A stretch of DNA of 35,192 bases, taken from NCBI GenBank assembly GCA_949287525.1, contig CASEGL010000011.1, positions 1 to 35,192 on the forward strand, in the 5' to 3' direction. This stretch comes from an uncultured Rikenellaceae bacterium (GTDB lineage Bacteria > Bacteroidota > Bacteroidia > Bacteroidales > Rikenellaceae). The notes beneath the pieces were generated by a model, which saw nothing but the letters and a program-made list of their open reading frames with translations, had not been told where the DNA came from and searched no databases. Positions 24,132 through 34,372 of the stretch are shown here, piece by piece; positions within the stretch are counted from its first letter, which is position 1; every line of letters starts with the position of its first letter. Both the position numbers and the translations under genes were made by a program.

Positions 24132-25259
24132 ATGAAATTTGTCATATCCAGCTCGTCGCTCCTTTCGTCCCTGTCGACGGCCTCCAAAGTCATCAGCAGC
24201 AAGAACACACTCCCGATTCTGGACTACTTCCTGTTTGATGTGAAAACTGACGGACTGCGGGTTACGGCATCCGACCTTGAGACGACCATCACCTCGGTCA
24301 TCACGCCTGAGAGCGTCGAATCGGAGGGTGTCATCGCCGCTCCGGTGAAACTGCTGATCGACTCGCTGAAAGAGTTTTCGGAGCAACCGCTGACCTTCGA
24401 GGCCGACGAGACGACCTGGGAGATCAAGATCAGCTGGAAAACGGGCTCGATCACGCTGCCGGGCATGTCCGGCATGAGCTATCCGGCCGCACAGCCGCTG
24501 GCCGACGACGCCCGCGAGATCGCATTCGATGCCGACACGCTGCTGGGCGGCATCAACAAGACCATCTTCGCCACGGCCGACGACGAGCTGCGCCCCGTCA
24601 TGAACGGCGTCTTCATCGACATCACCCCCGCACAATACATTTTCGTGGCGACGGATGCCCACAAGCTGGTCAAATATACGGCCGACAAGGAGGAGGGCGA
24701 CCTCACGGCTTCGTTCATCCTGCCCAAGAAACCGGCCAACCTGCTGCGCACGATGCTGCTGCGCGAGGACGACGCCGTGCAGGTGGCTTTCGACAGCAAC
24801 AACGTGAAGTTTACGCTGAGCAACAGCACCCTGACCTGCCGCCTGATCGAGGGCAACTATCCGAACTACAACGCCGTGATCCCGACCAACAACCCCAACA
24901 AGGTGATCGTGGACCGCATCGAACTGCTGAACGGCATCAAGCGTGTGGCCGTCTGCTCCAACCAGGCGACCAACCTCATCAAGTTCGAGATCGGCGACAA
25001 CCGCATCAACCTGACGGCCCAGGATCTCGACTTCTCCTATTCGGCCAACGAAAGCCTTTCGTGCAGCTACGAAGGCTCGCCCGTTACGATCGGCTTCAAA
25101 TCGACCTTCCTGATCGAGATCCTCTCGAATCTGGAGACGCCGAGCGTCATCATCGAACTGGCCGACTCCACGCGTTCGGGCGTTTTCAAACCGCTCTATG
25201 ACGACGTGCAGCCCTACAGTACACTGATGATTCTGATGCCGATGCTTATCAATGCTTAA
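24132..25259 (+). CDS. dnaN: DNA polymerase III beta subunit (sliding clamp)
   Basis: A 375-residue clamp protein, the usual length. Three clamp domains follow in order (about 1-120, 128-247 and 250-375). The N-terminal motif (NTLPILDYFLFDV), VATDAHKLVKY in the middle, RLIEGNYPNYNAVIP and the C-terminal LMILMPML are typical. The C-terminal residues and the groove between domains 2 and 3 bind DnaE and other partners. It forms a dimeric ring around DNA and gives the polymerase processivity. It is the first gene of a probable six-gene operon with a clear promoter upstream; the exonuclease gene follows after 11 bases. Confidence 0.97.
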   Translation: MKFVISSSSLLSSLSTASKVISSKNTLPILDYFLFDVKTDGLRVTASDLETTITSVITPESVESEGVIAAPVKLLIDSLKEFSEQPLTFEADETTWEIKISWKTGSITLPGMSGMSYPAAQPLADDAREIAFDADTLLGGINKTIFATADDELRPVMNGVFIDITPAQYIFVATDAHKLVKYTADKEEGDLTASFILPKKPANLLRTMLLREDDAVQVAFDSNNVKFTLSNSTLTCRLIEGNYPNYNAVIPTNNPNKVIVDRIELLNGIKRVAVCSNQATNLIKFEIGDNRINLTAQDLDFSYSANESLSCSYEGSPVTIGFKSTFLIEILSNLETPSVIIELADSTRSGVFKPLYDDVQPYSTLMILMPMLINA

Positions 25260-25270
25260 TACGGTTCGAT

Positions 25271-26047
25271 ATGAAGCTGAAGTTGAACAGACCGCTCATC
25301 TTCTTTGATCTGGAGACGACGGGTGTGGACTCGGCCAAGGATCGGATCGTGGAGATCTCGCTGGTCAAGGTGTTCCCCAACGGCGACGAGGAGATCAAGA
25401 CCCGCCGCATCAATCCGGGCATGCCCATTCCGGCCGAGGCTACGGACATCCACGGCATTACGGACGAGGATGTAAAGGACGCTCCGCGTTTCGAGCAGAT
25501 TGCCAAATCGCTCGCAGCCTACATTGAAGGCTGCGATCTGGCGGGCTACAACTCCAACAAGTTCGATATTCCCGTCCTGGCGGAAGAATTCCTGCGCGCA
25601 GGGGTAGACATCGACCTCAAAAAATGCAAGTTCGTCGATGTGCAGACCATTTTCCACAAGAAGGAACAGCGGACGCTGGTGGCGGCCTACCGGTTCTACT
25701 GCGACAAGGAACTGGCTGATGCCCATTCGGCCGAAGCGGATTCGATGGCTACCTACGAAGTGCTGAAAGCCCAGCTCGACCGCTATCCCGATCTGGAGAA
25801 CGATGTCGATTATCTGTCCAAATACACCGAACAGAACCGGTGTGCGGACTATGCCGGACGCATTCTGTACGACCAGAACGGCGTGGAGATTTTCGGCTTC
25901 GGCAAATACAAGGGCAGGCGTGTGGCTGACGTGTTCCGCGAAGAGCCGAGCTATTATGCCTGGATGATGAACGGCGACTTCCCGAAATACACCCAGAAAG
26001 TCATTACGGAAATCCGCCTGCGCGATGCCGCATTGAACAAAAAATAG
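25271..26047 (+). CDS. DEDDh 3'-5' exonuclease, DNA polymerase III epsilon-like
   Basis: A 258-residue protein. The exonuclease core has ExoI (FFDLETTG, Asp13 and Glu15), ExoII (NSNKFDIPVLAEEF) and ExoIII (a DAHSAEADSMAT stretch with the catalytic His and Asp near 157-163). After about residue 175 comes a small C-terminal module (FGFGKYKGRRVADV…) resembling DUF3820-type tails of Bacteroidota exonucleases. It may be the proofreading subunit or a repair exonuclease. Its position directly after dnaN (11 bases) suggests work with the replisome. Family is sure; assignment as the dnaQ proofreading subunit is inference. Confidence 0.9.
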   Translation: MKLKLNRPLIFFDLETTGVDSAKDRIVEISLVKVFPNGDEEIKTRRINPGMPIPAEATDIHGITDEDVKDAPRFEQIAKSLAAYIEGCDLAGYNSNKFDIPVLAEEFLRAGVDIDLKKCKFVDVQTIFHKKEQRTLVAAYRFYCDKELADAHSAEADSMATYEVLKAQLDRYPDLENDVDYLSKYTEQNRCADYAGRILYDQNGVEIFGFGKYKGRRVADVFREEPSYYAWMMNGDFPKYTQKVITEIRLRDAALNKK

Positions 26048-26082
26048 GCGGCGACGCACGACGCTATAATTAACGAGGGCTT

Positions 26083-27891
26083 ATGAAACGATTGCTGATA
26101 GCGATTCTGACGATATGGTGCTGCAGCGGATCGGTTGCTGCACAACAGCCGAATGTCCGTTCTGCCGAAGTGGTGCGCATGGCCGACACCGATTATTATC
26201 TCCATACGGTCGAGGCAGGCGAAACCGTTTATTCGCTCGCCCGTCTGTACGGCGTCACCGAAGCGCAGTTTTACGAAGACAACCCTGCGGTACGCGAACG
26301 CGGTCTGCAGGCCGGCGAGACCGTAAGGATCGCCTGCGGCCAGCTGCCCGAAGTGAAGATGTCGCGGCGCAAACTGCAGCGTACCTTCGCCACCCACGTG
26401 GTGCAGGCCGGCGAAACCACCTATGCGATCGCCAAACGTTACTCGCTCTCCATCGGCACGCTGATTCAGGACAACCCGGGTCTCGACCCCGCCCACCTGA
26501 AGGCGGGGCAGGAGCTGCGGATCCGCAAGTCGGAGATGGACAAGACCTCGCCCCAGCAGATCATGTCGCAGATGGACGACTTTGCATCGACCCTCTCCGA
26601 AGTCTCCGACGAATACACCTACCATCTGGTTGAACTGGGCGAGACATTCTATTCCATCAGCCGCCAGTACGACGTTCCCGTCGCAGAGATCGAAGCGGCC
26701 AATCCGATGACGGACGGACTGAAAGCCGGCACCCTGCTGCGCATTCCGACCGGCAAAAAACCGATGCCTGCCCCGTCGCCGGAAACCGCCATGGGCGAAC
26801 AGACGACGCCGGCGCCTGTTTCGGATGTTGCGGCAGACTTCGCACCGCACCGCTATTCCGATGTGACGACCCTGTCGGTGCTGCTGCCGCTGACAGAGAA
26901 GGGGACGGTGCGTACCGGTTTCATGGAGTTCTGGCAGGGGGCGCTCATTGCCGCCGAAGAGTTGCGCAATGCGGGATACCCGCTGGCGCTGAACCTGTTC
27001 GACACGCAGCATTCCCGGACGGAAACCGAGAAAATCGTACAGAGCGACGCTTTCCGTTCGTCGGATGTAATCATAGGCCCTGTTTATGAAGAGACCCTGC
27101 CTCCCGTCATGGAGTATGCACGCCGCACGAACGTGCCGGTTGTTTCGCCGCTGGCCGACTTTGAGTGCCATTACGGGAAGAACCTTTACAGAATGTCGCC
27201 CGACGCTTCGTGCCGCTACGACAAAATCGAACAACTGCTGGACAGCGCTACGAATATCGTCTTCATTACGACGGCCGTGACCGATACGCAACTCGAACGG
27301 GAAATGAAACAGGCCGTAGGCAACCGCCCCTACCAGCGGCTGGTCTATCGGAAGGAGACACCGTCCGAACAGATCGACGCACTTGTCCAGGGAAAAGGCA
27401 GCAACAATGTCTTTGTCGTGCTGGCAGGCGATGAAGCCGGTGTGGATCTGGTGCTGGCCGCTCTGAGTTCCGTGCAGAACAACCGCCTCGCCCGTTCGAT
27501 CCGCACGGGGTCCATTCGGGTCATCGGCGATCCGAAATGGATGCGTTACAGCAACCTCGACCGCAACCTGTTCTTCAAGCTGAACGTATCGTTCGTGACT
27601 TCCTATCATGCCGACCGCGGCAACGAAGCGGTGCGCGACTTCGACAGCCGCTATATCGAAGCATTCGGCCGGATTCCCACCCTGTACTCCTACCGCGGTT
27701 ATGACGCCGTCATACTCTTCGGCAAAGCGGCAGCAAACGGCGGTGCCGCCTGGAATGAGACGCTGTCCGGAACACCCACGCCGCTGGAGACTCCCTATGA
27801 CTTCAATACGCCGGCTCTCGTCGGAGACCGGATCAACCGTTCGTGGGCGCTGGTGACCTACGGCAACGACTATACCATTACGGTACACTAA
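26083..27891 (+). CDS. Three LysM domains fused to a periplasmic-binding-protein-like domain
   Basis: A 602-residue exported protein. A signal peptide (about residues 1-20) is followed by three LysM modules (39-83, 103-147 and 179-222), each opening with the (H)xVxxGET pattern and ending in L(R)I, then a Pro/Thr-rich linker and a type 1 periplasmic binding-like domain (about 265-602: LSVLLPLTEKG, FWQGALIAAEEL, DVIIGPVYEE, PVVSPLADFE). LysM domains bind peptidoglycan N-acetylglucosamine. The second half resembles amino-acid or lipoprotein (LppC/LpoA-like) binding folds. The protein is probably anchored to the cell wall in the periplasm; ligand and role are unknown. This fusion is common in Bacteroidota. 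It sits in the dnaN operon, with 35 bases before it and 15 after. Confidence 0.85.
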   Translation: MKRLLIAILTIWCCSGSVAAQQPNVRSAEVVRMADTDYYLHTVEAGETVYSLARLYGVTEAQFYEDNPAVRERGLQAGETVRIACGQLPEVKMSRRKLQRTFATHVVQAGETTYAIAKRYSLSIGTLIQDNPGLDPAHLKAGQELRIRKSEMDKTSPQQIMSQMDDFASTLSEVSDEYTYHLVELGETFYSISRQYDVPVAEIEAANPMTDGLKAGTLLRIPTGKKPMPAPSPETAMGEQTTPAPVSDVAADFAPHRYSDVTTLSVLLPLTEKGTVRTGFMEFWQGALIAAEELRNAGYPLALNLFDTQHSRTETEKIVQSDAFRSSDVIIGPVYEETLPPVMEYARRTNVPVVSPLADFECHYGKNLYRMSPDASCRYDKIEQLLDSATNIVFITTAVTDTQLEREMKQAVGNRPYQRLVYRKETPSEQIDALVQGKGSNNVFVVLAGDEAGVDLVLAALSSVQNNRLARSIRTGSIRVIGDPKWMRYSNLDRNLFFKLNVSFVTSYHADRGNEAVRDFDSRYIEAFGRIPTLYSYRGYDAVILFGKAAANGGAAWNETLSGTPTPLETPYDFNTPALVGDRINRSWALVTYGNDYTITVH

Positions 27892-27906
27892 TTCCGTCAC
27901 CAAACT

Positions 27907-28572
27907 ATGGAAGAAAAAATGTCTGGCAACAATAATATTCCGGAGAAGACCATCGAACGTCTCAGCGAATACCGGCGTACGCTGCTCAACCTGCACAAGC
28001 AGGGGATTACCCACATCTTTTCGCACGTGCTGGCCGGCATGCACGGCATCACGGCCGTGCAGGTGCGGCGCGACCTGATGCTGATCGGCTTCTCGAGCGA
28101 TACGAAAAAAGGATATGACGTGGAGGAGCTGATCGACTTCATCAACCGGATTCTCGACAGCTCCGAACCGATGAACATCGCCGTCATCGGCATGGGACAC
28201 CTCGGTCAGGCCATTACCCGCTATTTCAACAACAAGGGACTCAACCTGAAGATCGTCGCCGCATTCGATGTGGATGCCGACAAGGTCGGCACGACGATCG
28301 AGGACATCCCCTGCTACAGCATGAACGACTTTGAAACGGACGTGGCCAGCCTGGGCATCGACATCGCCGTGCTGTCGTGTCCGTCGCGCGTGGCGGCCGA
28401 ACTGGTCGTGCCGATCGTGAATGCGGGCATCAAGGGCGTGCTGAACTTCACCTCCAAACCGCTCAACTTTCCGCTGGGCATTGTCGTGGAGAACTACGAT
28501 ATCACCACGCTGCTGGAAAAGGTGGCCTATTTCGTCAAGGAGAACAACGAAGACAATAACGACGAACTGTAA
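27907..28572 (+). CDS. rex: Redox-sensing transcriptional repressor Rex
   Basis: A 221-residue repressor; an ATG at 27919 could also be the start. The N-terminal winged helix (about 10-75) contains QVRRDLMLIG. The Rossmann domain carries GMGHLG (95-100) in the NAD(H)-binding position, and later FTSKPLNFP and ENYDITTLLEKV match the domain-swapped dimer helix. Rex binds operators when NAD+ is high and releases them when NADH rises, controlling fermentation and respiration genes. The stop overlaps the next start by one base (TAATG), coupling it to the FAD synthetase-like gene. I did not find a convincing Rex operator near its own operon. Confidence 0.93.
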   Translation: MEEKMSGNNNIPEKTIERLSEYRRTLLNLHKQGITHIFSHVLAGMHGITAVQVRRDLMLIGFSSDTKKGYDVEELIDFINRILDSSEPMNIAVIGMGHLGQAITRYFNNKGLNLKIVAAFDVDADKVGTTIEDIPCYSMNDFETDVASLGIDIAVLSCPSRVAAELVVPIVNAGIKGVLNFTSKPLNFPLGIVVENYDITTLLEKVAYFVKENNEDNNDEL

Positions 28573-29303
28573 TGCGCGTATTTCGTGATACGGAGGTGCT
28601 GCAGCCCATTCCGAATGCCGTCGTGACGGTAGGGTCGTTCGACGGCGTGCATTACGGACACCGTGCGCTGCTGCACGAGATGCGGCAGATCGCCGGCCGG
28701 ACCGGAGGCGAAACGACGGTCGTCACCCTGTGGCCCCATCCGCGCAAAGTGCTGCACGGAGGCGTTGAACTGCTCAATACCTTGCCGGAGAAACTGCTGC
28801 TGCTGGAAGAGGCCGGCATCGACAACGTGGTCGTGCTGACCTTTACCCGCCAGTTTGCAGCCATGCCGTCGGGACAGTTCATCCGCGACCTGCTCGTAGG
28901 ACGCATCGGTATGAAGCATCTGGTTGTCGGCTACAACCACCATTTCGGCAGCGACCATCAGAGCGACTTCACGCCGGAGGGAACGGAATTTACGCTCCAC
29001 CGCATCCGCCGGTATGACGTGCATGAGGAGAAGGTCAGTTCGACCATCATCCGCGACTGCATCCGCCGGGGCGACATGGCACAGGCTGCCGTCATGCTGA
29101 CCGCACCGTATTTGCTGATTGCCGACGTGGCTGCCGACGGGACGGTGGCCGTCGATCCGGACAAACTGCTCCCGCCCGACGGAACCTATCGGGTGCGGGC
29201 GGACGAGACGGGACTGGAGGGGCGGTTGCATATCTCTCCTCAGGAAATGCGGCTGGCAACGGACATTCCCTGCACCGGACGGCAAACTGTGAGATTCATC
29301 TAA
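28572..29303 (+). CDS. ribF: RibF-type FMN adenylyltransferase with a reduced riboflavin kinase domain
   Basis: A 243-residue protein, about 65 residues shorter than bifunctional RibF (about 310). The FAD synthetase (nucleotidyltransferase) half is complete: GSFDGVHYGH (residues 21-30), WPHPRKVL, VVGYNHHFG and SSTIIR near 156. The last about 65 residues line up with pieces of the kinase barrel (KLLPPDGTYRVRA and a final VRFI), but the kinase motif GRxLGFPTAN and the catalytic Glu region are missing. It should therefore adenylate FMN to FAD but not phosphorylate riboflavin, so a separate kinase would be needed. It overlaps rex by one base. Confidence 0.85.
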   Translation: MRVFRDTEVLQPIPNAVVTVGSFDGVHYGHRALLHEMRQIAGRTGGETTVVTLWPHPRKVLHGGVELLNTLPEKLLLLEEAGIDNVVVLTFTRQFAAMPSGQFIRDLLVGRIGMKHLVVGYNHHFGSDHQSDFTPEGTEFTLHRIRRYDVHEEKVSSTIIRDCIRRGDMAQAAVMLTAPYLLIADVAADGTVAVDPDKLLPPDGTYRVRADETGLEGRLHISPQEMRLATDIPCTGRQTVRFI

Positions 29304-29317
29304 AAAACAGGCAGATT

Positions 29318-29716
29318 ATGTTGGAATCGGAAGTAAAGATCAGAGTCCGCTACAAGGAGACGGACAACATGGGCGTTGTCCATCACTCAAACTATGTCAA
29401 TTACTATGAGGTGGCGCGTACCGAAATGATGCGGGAACGCGGATTGACCTACAAGGAGATGGAGGCACGGGGAGTCATGCTGCCCGTCCATGACATCCGG
29501 ATCACCTATCTGGCGCCGGCTCATTACGACGACCTGCTGACCGTCAAAATCCGGCTGGCCGAACGCCCCGGGGTCAAACTCCGTTTTCTGCACGAAGTGT
29601 ATAACGAAGCCGGCGAACTCATTAACACGGGCGAGGTCGTGCTGGTCTTCGTCCATGCCGACACCCGCCGACCCATGCGGGTTCCGCAATGGTTCCTGGA
29701 ACTGTTCGACTGCTGA
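29318..29716 (+). CDS. YbgC-like acyl-CoA thioesterase (hotdog fold)
   Basis: A 132-residue 4HBT-type thioesterase. The family signature YKETDNMGVVHHSNYVNYYE (residues 12-31) contains the catalytic Asp16, and a typical RITYLAPAHYDD strand follows. Such enzymes hydrolyse short or medium acyl-CoAs. Its true substrate is unknown. It is the last gene of the dnaN operon, 14 bases after ribF, and is followed by a perfect 15-bp hairpin terminator. Confidence 0.88.
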   Translation: MLESEVKIRVRYKETDNMGVVHHSNYVNYYEVARTEMMRERGLTYKEMEARGVMLPVHDIRITYLAPAHYDDLLTVKIRLAERPGVKLRFLHEVYNEAGELINTGEVVLVFVHADTRRPMRVPQWFLELFDC

Positions 29717-29735
29717 CCTGCGCAAAGACAAATGA

Positions 29736-29778
29736 AACGGAACACCCCTGTGACCGACGGCCGCAGGGGTGTTCCGTT
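29736..29778. terminator. Strong bidirectional terminator
   Basis: AACGGAACACCCCTG (29736-29750) pairs perfectly with CAGGGGTGTTCCGTT (29764-29778) over a 13-base loop. It lies between the converging thioesterase and panB genes. Confidence 0.8.
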
Positions 29779-29810
29779 ATGGAATGTTCCGCTGGGGAGG
29801 CGGTTGCAGG

Positions 29811-30626
29811 TCAGTACTGCTCCTCCTCCGAGGGGAATGATCCGCTTTTGACATCCTGCACATAACTGCTGAATGCCTGGGACATGATCTCGGCCAGATT
29901 GGCATACCTGCGCAGGAAGCGGGGCGAGAAGTCGTTGTTGATGCCCAGCATGTCGTGAGCCACCAGCACCTGGCCATCCACATAGCGGCCGGCGCCGATG
30001 CCTATCACCGGAATCGTCAGTTCCTTCGCTACACGGCCGGCCAGTTCGGCAGGGATCTTCTCCAGCACGAGTCCGAAACAACCGGCCTGCTCCAGCAGAC
30101 GGGCGTCGTCGATCAGTTTTTCTGCTTCATGTTCCTCTTTAGCCCGCACAGCGTAAGTGCCATATTTATGAATAGATTGCGGAGTAAGGCCAAGATGTCC
30201 CATGACCGGAATGCCGGCACTGATGATACGATCGACCGATTCGAGAATTTCGCGGCCGCCCTCCAGTTTGACCGCTTCGGCCTCCGTCTCCTTCATGATC
30301 CGCACGGCCGAGCTGAGCGCCTCTTTCCAGTTGCCCTGATAGGTGCCGAAGGGCATGTCCACCACGACAAGGGCGCGCTCCACGGCACGGGTTACCGACT
30401 GGGCGTGGTAGATCATCTTGTCGAGGGTCATCGGGACGGTCGTTTCGTAACCGGCCATGACATTGGCAGCCGAATCGCCCACCAGAATGACGTCGATGCC
30501 CGCCTGGTCGAGAATCTTCGCCATCAAGTAGTCATAGGCGGTAAGCATCGATATTTTTTCGCCGCGCCGCTTCATCTCCGTAAGCCGGAGCGTGGTGACG
30601 GGTCTGAGTACACCTTCGATCGACAT
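29811..30626 (-). CDS. panB: 3-methyl-2-oxobutanoate hydroxymethyltransferase (ketopantoate synthase)
   Basis: A 271-residue enzyme that transfers a hydroxymethyl group from methylenetetrahydrofolate to alpha-ketoisovalerate, the first committed step of pantothenate and CoA synthesis. Metal-binding residues are present: [10 protein letters not shown] (Asp51), [10 protein letters not shown] (Asp90) and KLEGG (Glu122). GHLGLTPQS and the late IGIGAG motif are also typical. The start at 30626 matches the family N-terminus. The C-terminus is acidic (SFPSEEEQY). It is transcribed leftward behind the TrmH-type gene, with a promoter box of its own between them. No panC or panD is in the window. Confidence 0.96.
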   Translation of the reverse strand: MSIEGVLRPVTTLRLTEMKRRGEKISMLTAYDYLMAKILDQAGIDVILVGDSAANVMAGYETTVPMTLDKMIYHAQSVTRAVERALVVVDMPFGTYQGNWKEALSSAVRIMKETEAEAVKLEGGREILESVDRIISAGIPVMGHLGLTPQSIHKYGTYAVRAKEEHEAEKLIDDARLLEQAGCFGLVLEKIPAELAGRVAKELTIPVIGIGAGRYVDGQVLVAHDMLGINNDFSPRFLRRYANLAEIMSQAFSSYVQDVKSGSFPSEEEQY

Positions 30627-30655
30627 AGCAATAGGTTATGTGTAGTTGAATGGGA

Positions 30656-30663
30656 CAAATATA
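30656..30663 (-). promoter_or_regulatory. -7 promoter box for panB
   Basis: On the minus strand this reads TATATTTG, matching TAnnTTTG. It lies 29 bases before the panB start. Confidence 0.5.
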
Positions 30664-30707
30664 CAAGATTAAATAAAACAAGCCGCTTTGGATGCACGCC
30701 AAAACGG

Positions 30708-31253
30708 TCATTCCGTCCCCCGTGCCGTCCAATACAGGGCAAACAGCTGCCACAGCACCGCACCGCCGGATACCGCCACGTTGAGCGAATGCTTCGTGCC
30801 GGCCTGCGGAATCTCGATGGCTCCGTCGCACAGATCGACGGCCTGCTGCGACACGCCGTCCACCTCGTTGCCGAAGATTAGGGCATAGCGCACGTCCGGT
30901 TCCAGCCGGAACGTTTCGAGCGACACCGCCTCGTCGGCCTGTTCGACAGCCAGCACGCGATAGCCGTCGGCATGCAGGTCGGCAATGGCATCCGCCGTGG
31001 CGTCGTAGTGGCACCACGCAACCGTATGCTCCGCACCGAGCGCCGTCTTGTGCAGTTCGCGCGAAGGGGGAGTCCCCGTAATGCCGCACAGCACGAGCCG
31101 CTCCACGGCAAACGCATCGCAGGTTCGGAAGAAGGAACCGACATTGTTCAGACTTCTCACGTTGTCCAACACGACCGTGACCGGCATTTTGGGCATTCGG
31201 GCATACGCCTCGGGGGTGGGACGATGCAATTCTTCATTGGTCGTTTTTCGCAT
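30708..31253 (-). CDS. TrmH/SpoU-family RNA 2'-O-methyltransferase
   Basis: A 181-residue SPOUT methyltransferase. All three SpoU motifs are visible: VVLDNVRSLNNVGSFFRT (about 27-44), LIFGNEVDGVSQQA, and IEIPQAGTKHSLNVAVSGG near the C-terminus, which together form the knotted S-adenosylmethionine site. The start at 31253 (MRKTTNEELHRP…) fits Bacteroidota homologues; the much longer open frame upstream is antisense to hppA. The product 2'-O-methylates a tRNA or rRNA ribose; which position cannot be told from sequence. It is a minimal protein without an N-terminal RNA-binding domain. It is divergent from hppA. Confidence 0.92.
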   Translation of the reverse strand: MRKTTNEELHRPTPEAYARMPKMPVTVVLDNVRSLNNVGSFFRTCDAFAVERLVLCGITGTPPSRELHKTALGAEHTVAWCHYDATADAIADLHADGYRVLAVEQADEAVSLETFRLEPDVRYALIFGNEVDGVSQQAVDLCDGAIEIPQAGTKHSLNVAVSGGAVLWQLFALYWTARGTE

Positions 31254-31337
31254 GACGGGGCAGAACGGCGGAAAACGGATCGCGCGGCGCCGCTCTTTTG
31301 TGGAGGGAGCCATGCGAACGGATCCGCAAAAAAATGT

Positions 31338-31345
31338 TAAATTTG
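31338..31345 (+). promoter_or_regulatory. -7 promoter box for hppA
   Basis: TAAATTTG matches TAnnTTTG and lies 55 bases before the hppA start. No -33 element is clear. Confidence 0.45.
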
Positions 31346-31400
31346 TTTTGGTCTGCACGAAGGTAGAAAGAGATTCGACAATTTCAAAACAATAAGGCTT

Positions 31401-33614
<2,214 letters not shown>

Positions 33615-33667
33615 ACAGGGCTTATTTTGGTATGGTTGTTGCTTGTGTAAGATAAAACCTATATCCC

Positions 33668-34162
33668 ATGAAAAAACTAACCTTTCTATTGTGCCTGTTG
33701 CCGCTGTGAGCGGCTATCTCATGCAGTACCCCCGTGCAGAATCCTGGAGAAGATGGTAGTGGTGATGGTGATGAATGGGATGTCGATCCATGGACACAAG
33801 CCCACTACGTCTATCTGAACAAGTGTTCGGAGACGATCACCATCTCGTTCACGGGAAGCGAATATCACGCATTCGACAGCGGCACACTCACCATCAAACC
33901 CAACAAACGGGATACACTGACGCTGACCAACATTCCGGGAGAGTGGTATATGCCATTCGCCTACGGCAAAGAAACCGTAGTAACCGTTTCGGACGGTACC
34001 CGGCAGTTCACTCAATATGGCGCCAACAAGGACAAAATCTTTGACTGGTACTATTACGACATCACGTACGACGTCAGCGGTGCTGTCCGCACATTCGAAT
34101 ATTGGATTGTCGAAGAGTTCTTCCCCGACGATCCCGAACCGGAACCCGACGACGAAGCGTAA
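33668..34162 (+). pseudogene. Lipoprotein gene interrupted by TGA in its signal peptide
   Basis: From the ATG at 33668 the frame reads MKKLTFLLCLLPL, then TGA (33707-33709), then AAISC and an open frame to the TAA at 34160-34162. The stop falls inside a signal peptide whose lipobox (AISC) and following acidic stretch (GEDGSGDGDEWD), typical of surface lipoproteins, remain intact. The body of about 145 residues holds beta-strand-like phrases (ETITISFTGSEYHAF, TLTLTNIPGEWYMPF, YWIVEEFF) and an acidic tail. I do not recognise the family. A GTG at 33734 could start a shorter, unexported product, but no start keeps the signal. A single-base change from TGG is the simplest cause. Confidence 0.6.
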
Positions 34163-34186
34163 CTCGTCGTTCCGGTAAACACGCTC

Positions 34187-34218
34187 AAACGCCGCAGGAT
34201 CATGATCCTGCGGCGTTT
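34187..34218. terminator. Perfect 32-base palindrome, probable terminator
   Basis: AAACGCCGCAGGATCA (34187-34202) is followed directly by its exact reverse complement (34203-34218), then TTC. It lies 25 bases after the broken lipoprotein gene and can act in both directions. Confidence 0.7.
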
Positions 34219-34226
34219 TCTGCTGT

Positions 34227-34289
34227 CTGCCAGACGGGCGTTGCGTCTGGCAGGAACGGGCCGGTTGCGCCATCGGTACAGGCTGTACC
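34227..34289. repeat. Two further inverted repeats in the same gap
   Basis: CTGCCAGACG/CGTCTGGCAG (34227-34236 with 34244-34253) and GGTACA/TGTACC (34275-34280 with 34284-34289) follow the palindrome. The rest of the 34163-34372 gap holds no gene that I can see. Confidence 0.5.
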
Positions 34290-34372
34290 TGCGGCACTTC
34301 ACGCAACGGGCGGAACAGTTCCGTTTACCAAGCCGCCCCGCCCGTATGCATGTGTCGGATTGCTCCGCGCTA

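Noticed and set aside
22326..24662. A 778-codon leftward open frame over the Stealth and flavin reductase genes
   Set aside because: It is antisense to four well-supported genes and has no recognisable protein features. The same applies to long antisense frames at 168-2165, 2183-3580, 3501-5450, 5447-7564 and 25954-28200.
33707..33709. Reassignment of TGA to an amino acid
   Set aside because: Many intact genes here end in TGA, for example those ending at 2234, 7234, 9858, 21437, 24047 and 29716, so TGA is a normal stop in this organism.
33734..34162. A separate cytosolic protein starting at GTG 33734
   Set aside because: The upstream in-frame signal peptide and lipobox show that the body belongs to an exported lipoprotein; the GTG is more likely an ordinary Val codon.
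34187..34350. CRISPR array or transposon ends
   Set aside because: The inverted repeats differ from each other, there are no evenly spaced direct repeats and no transposase gene is near.
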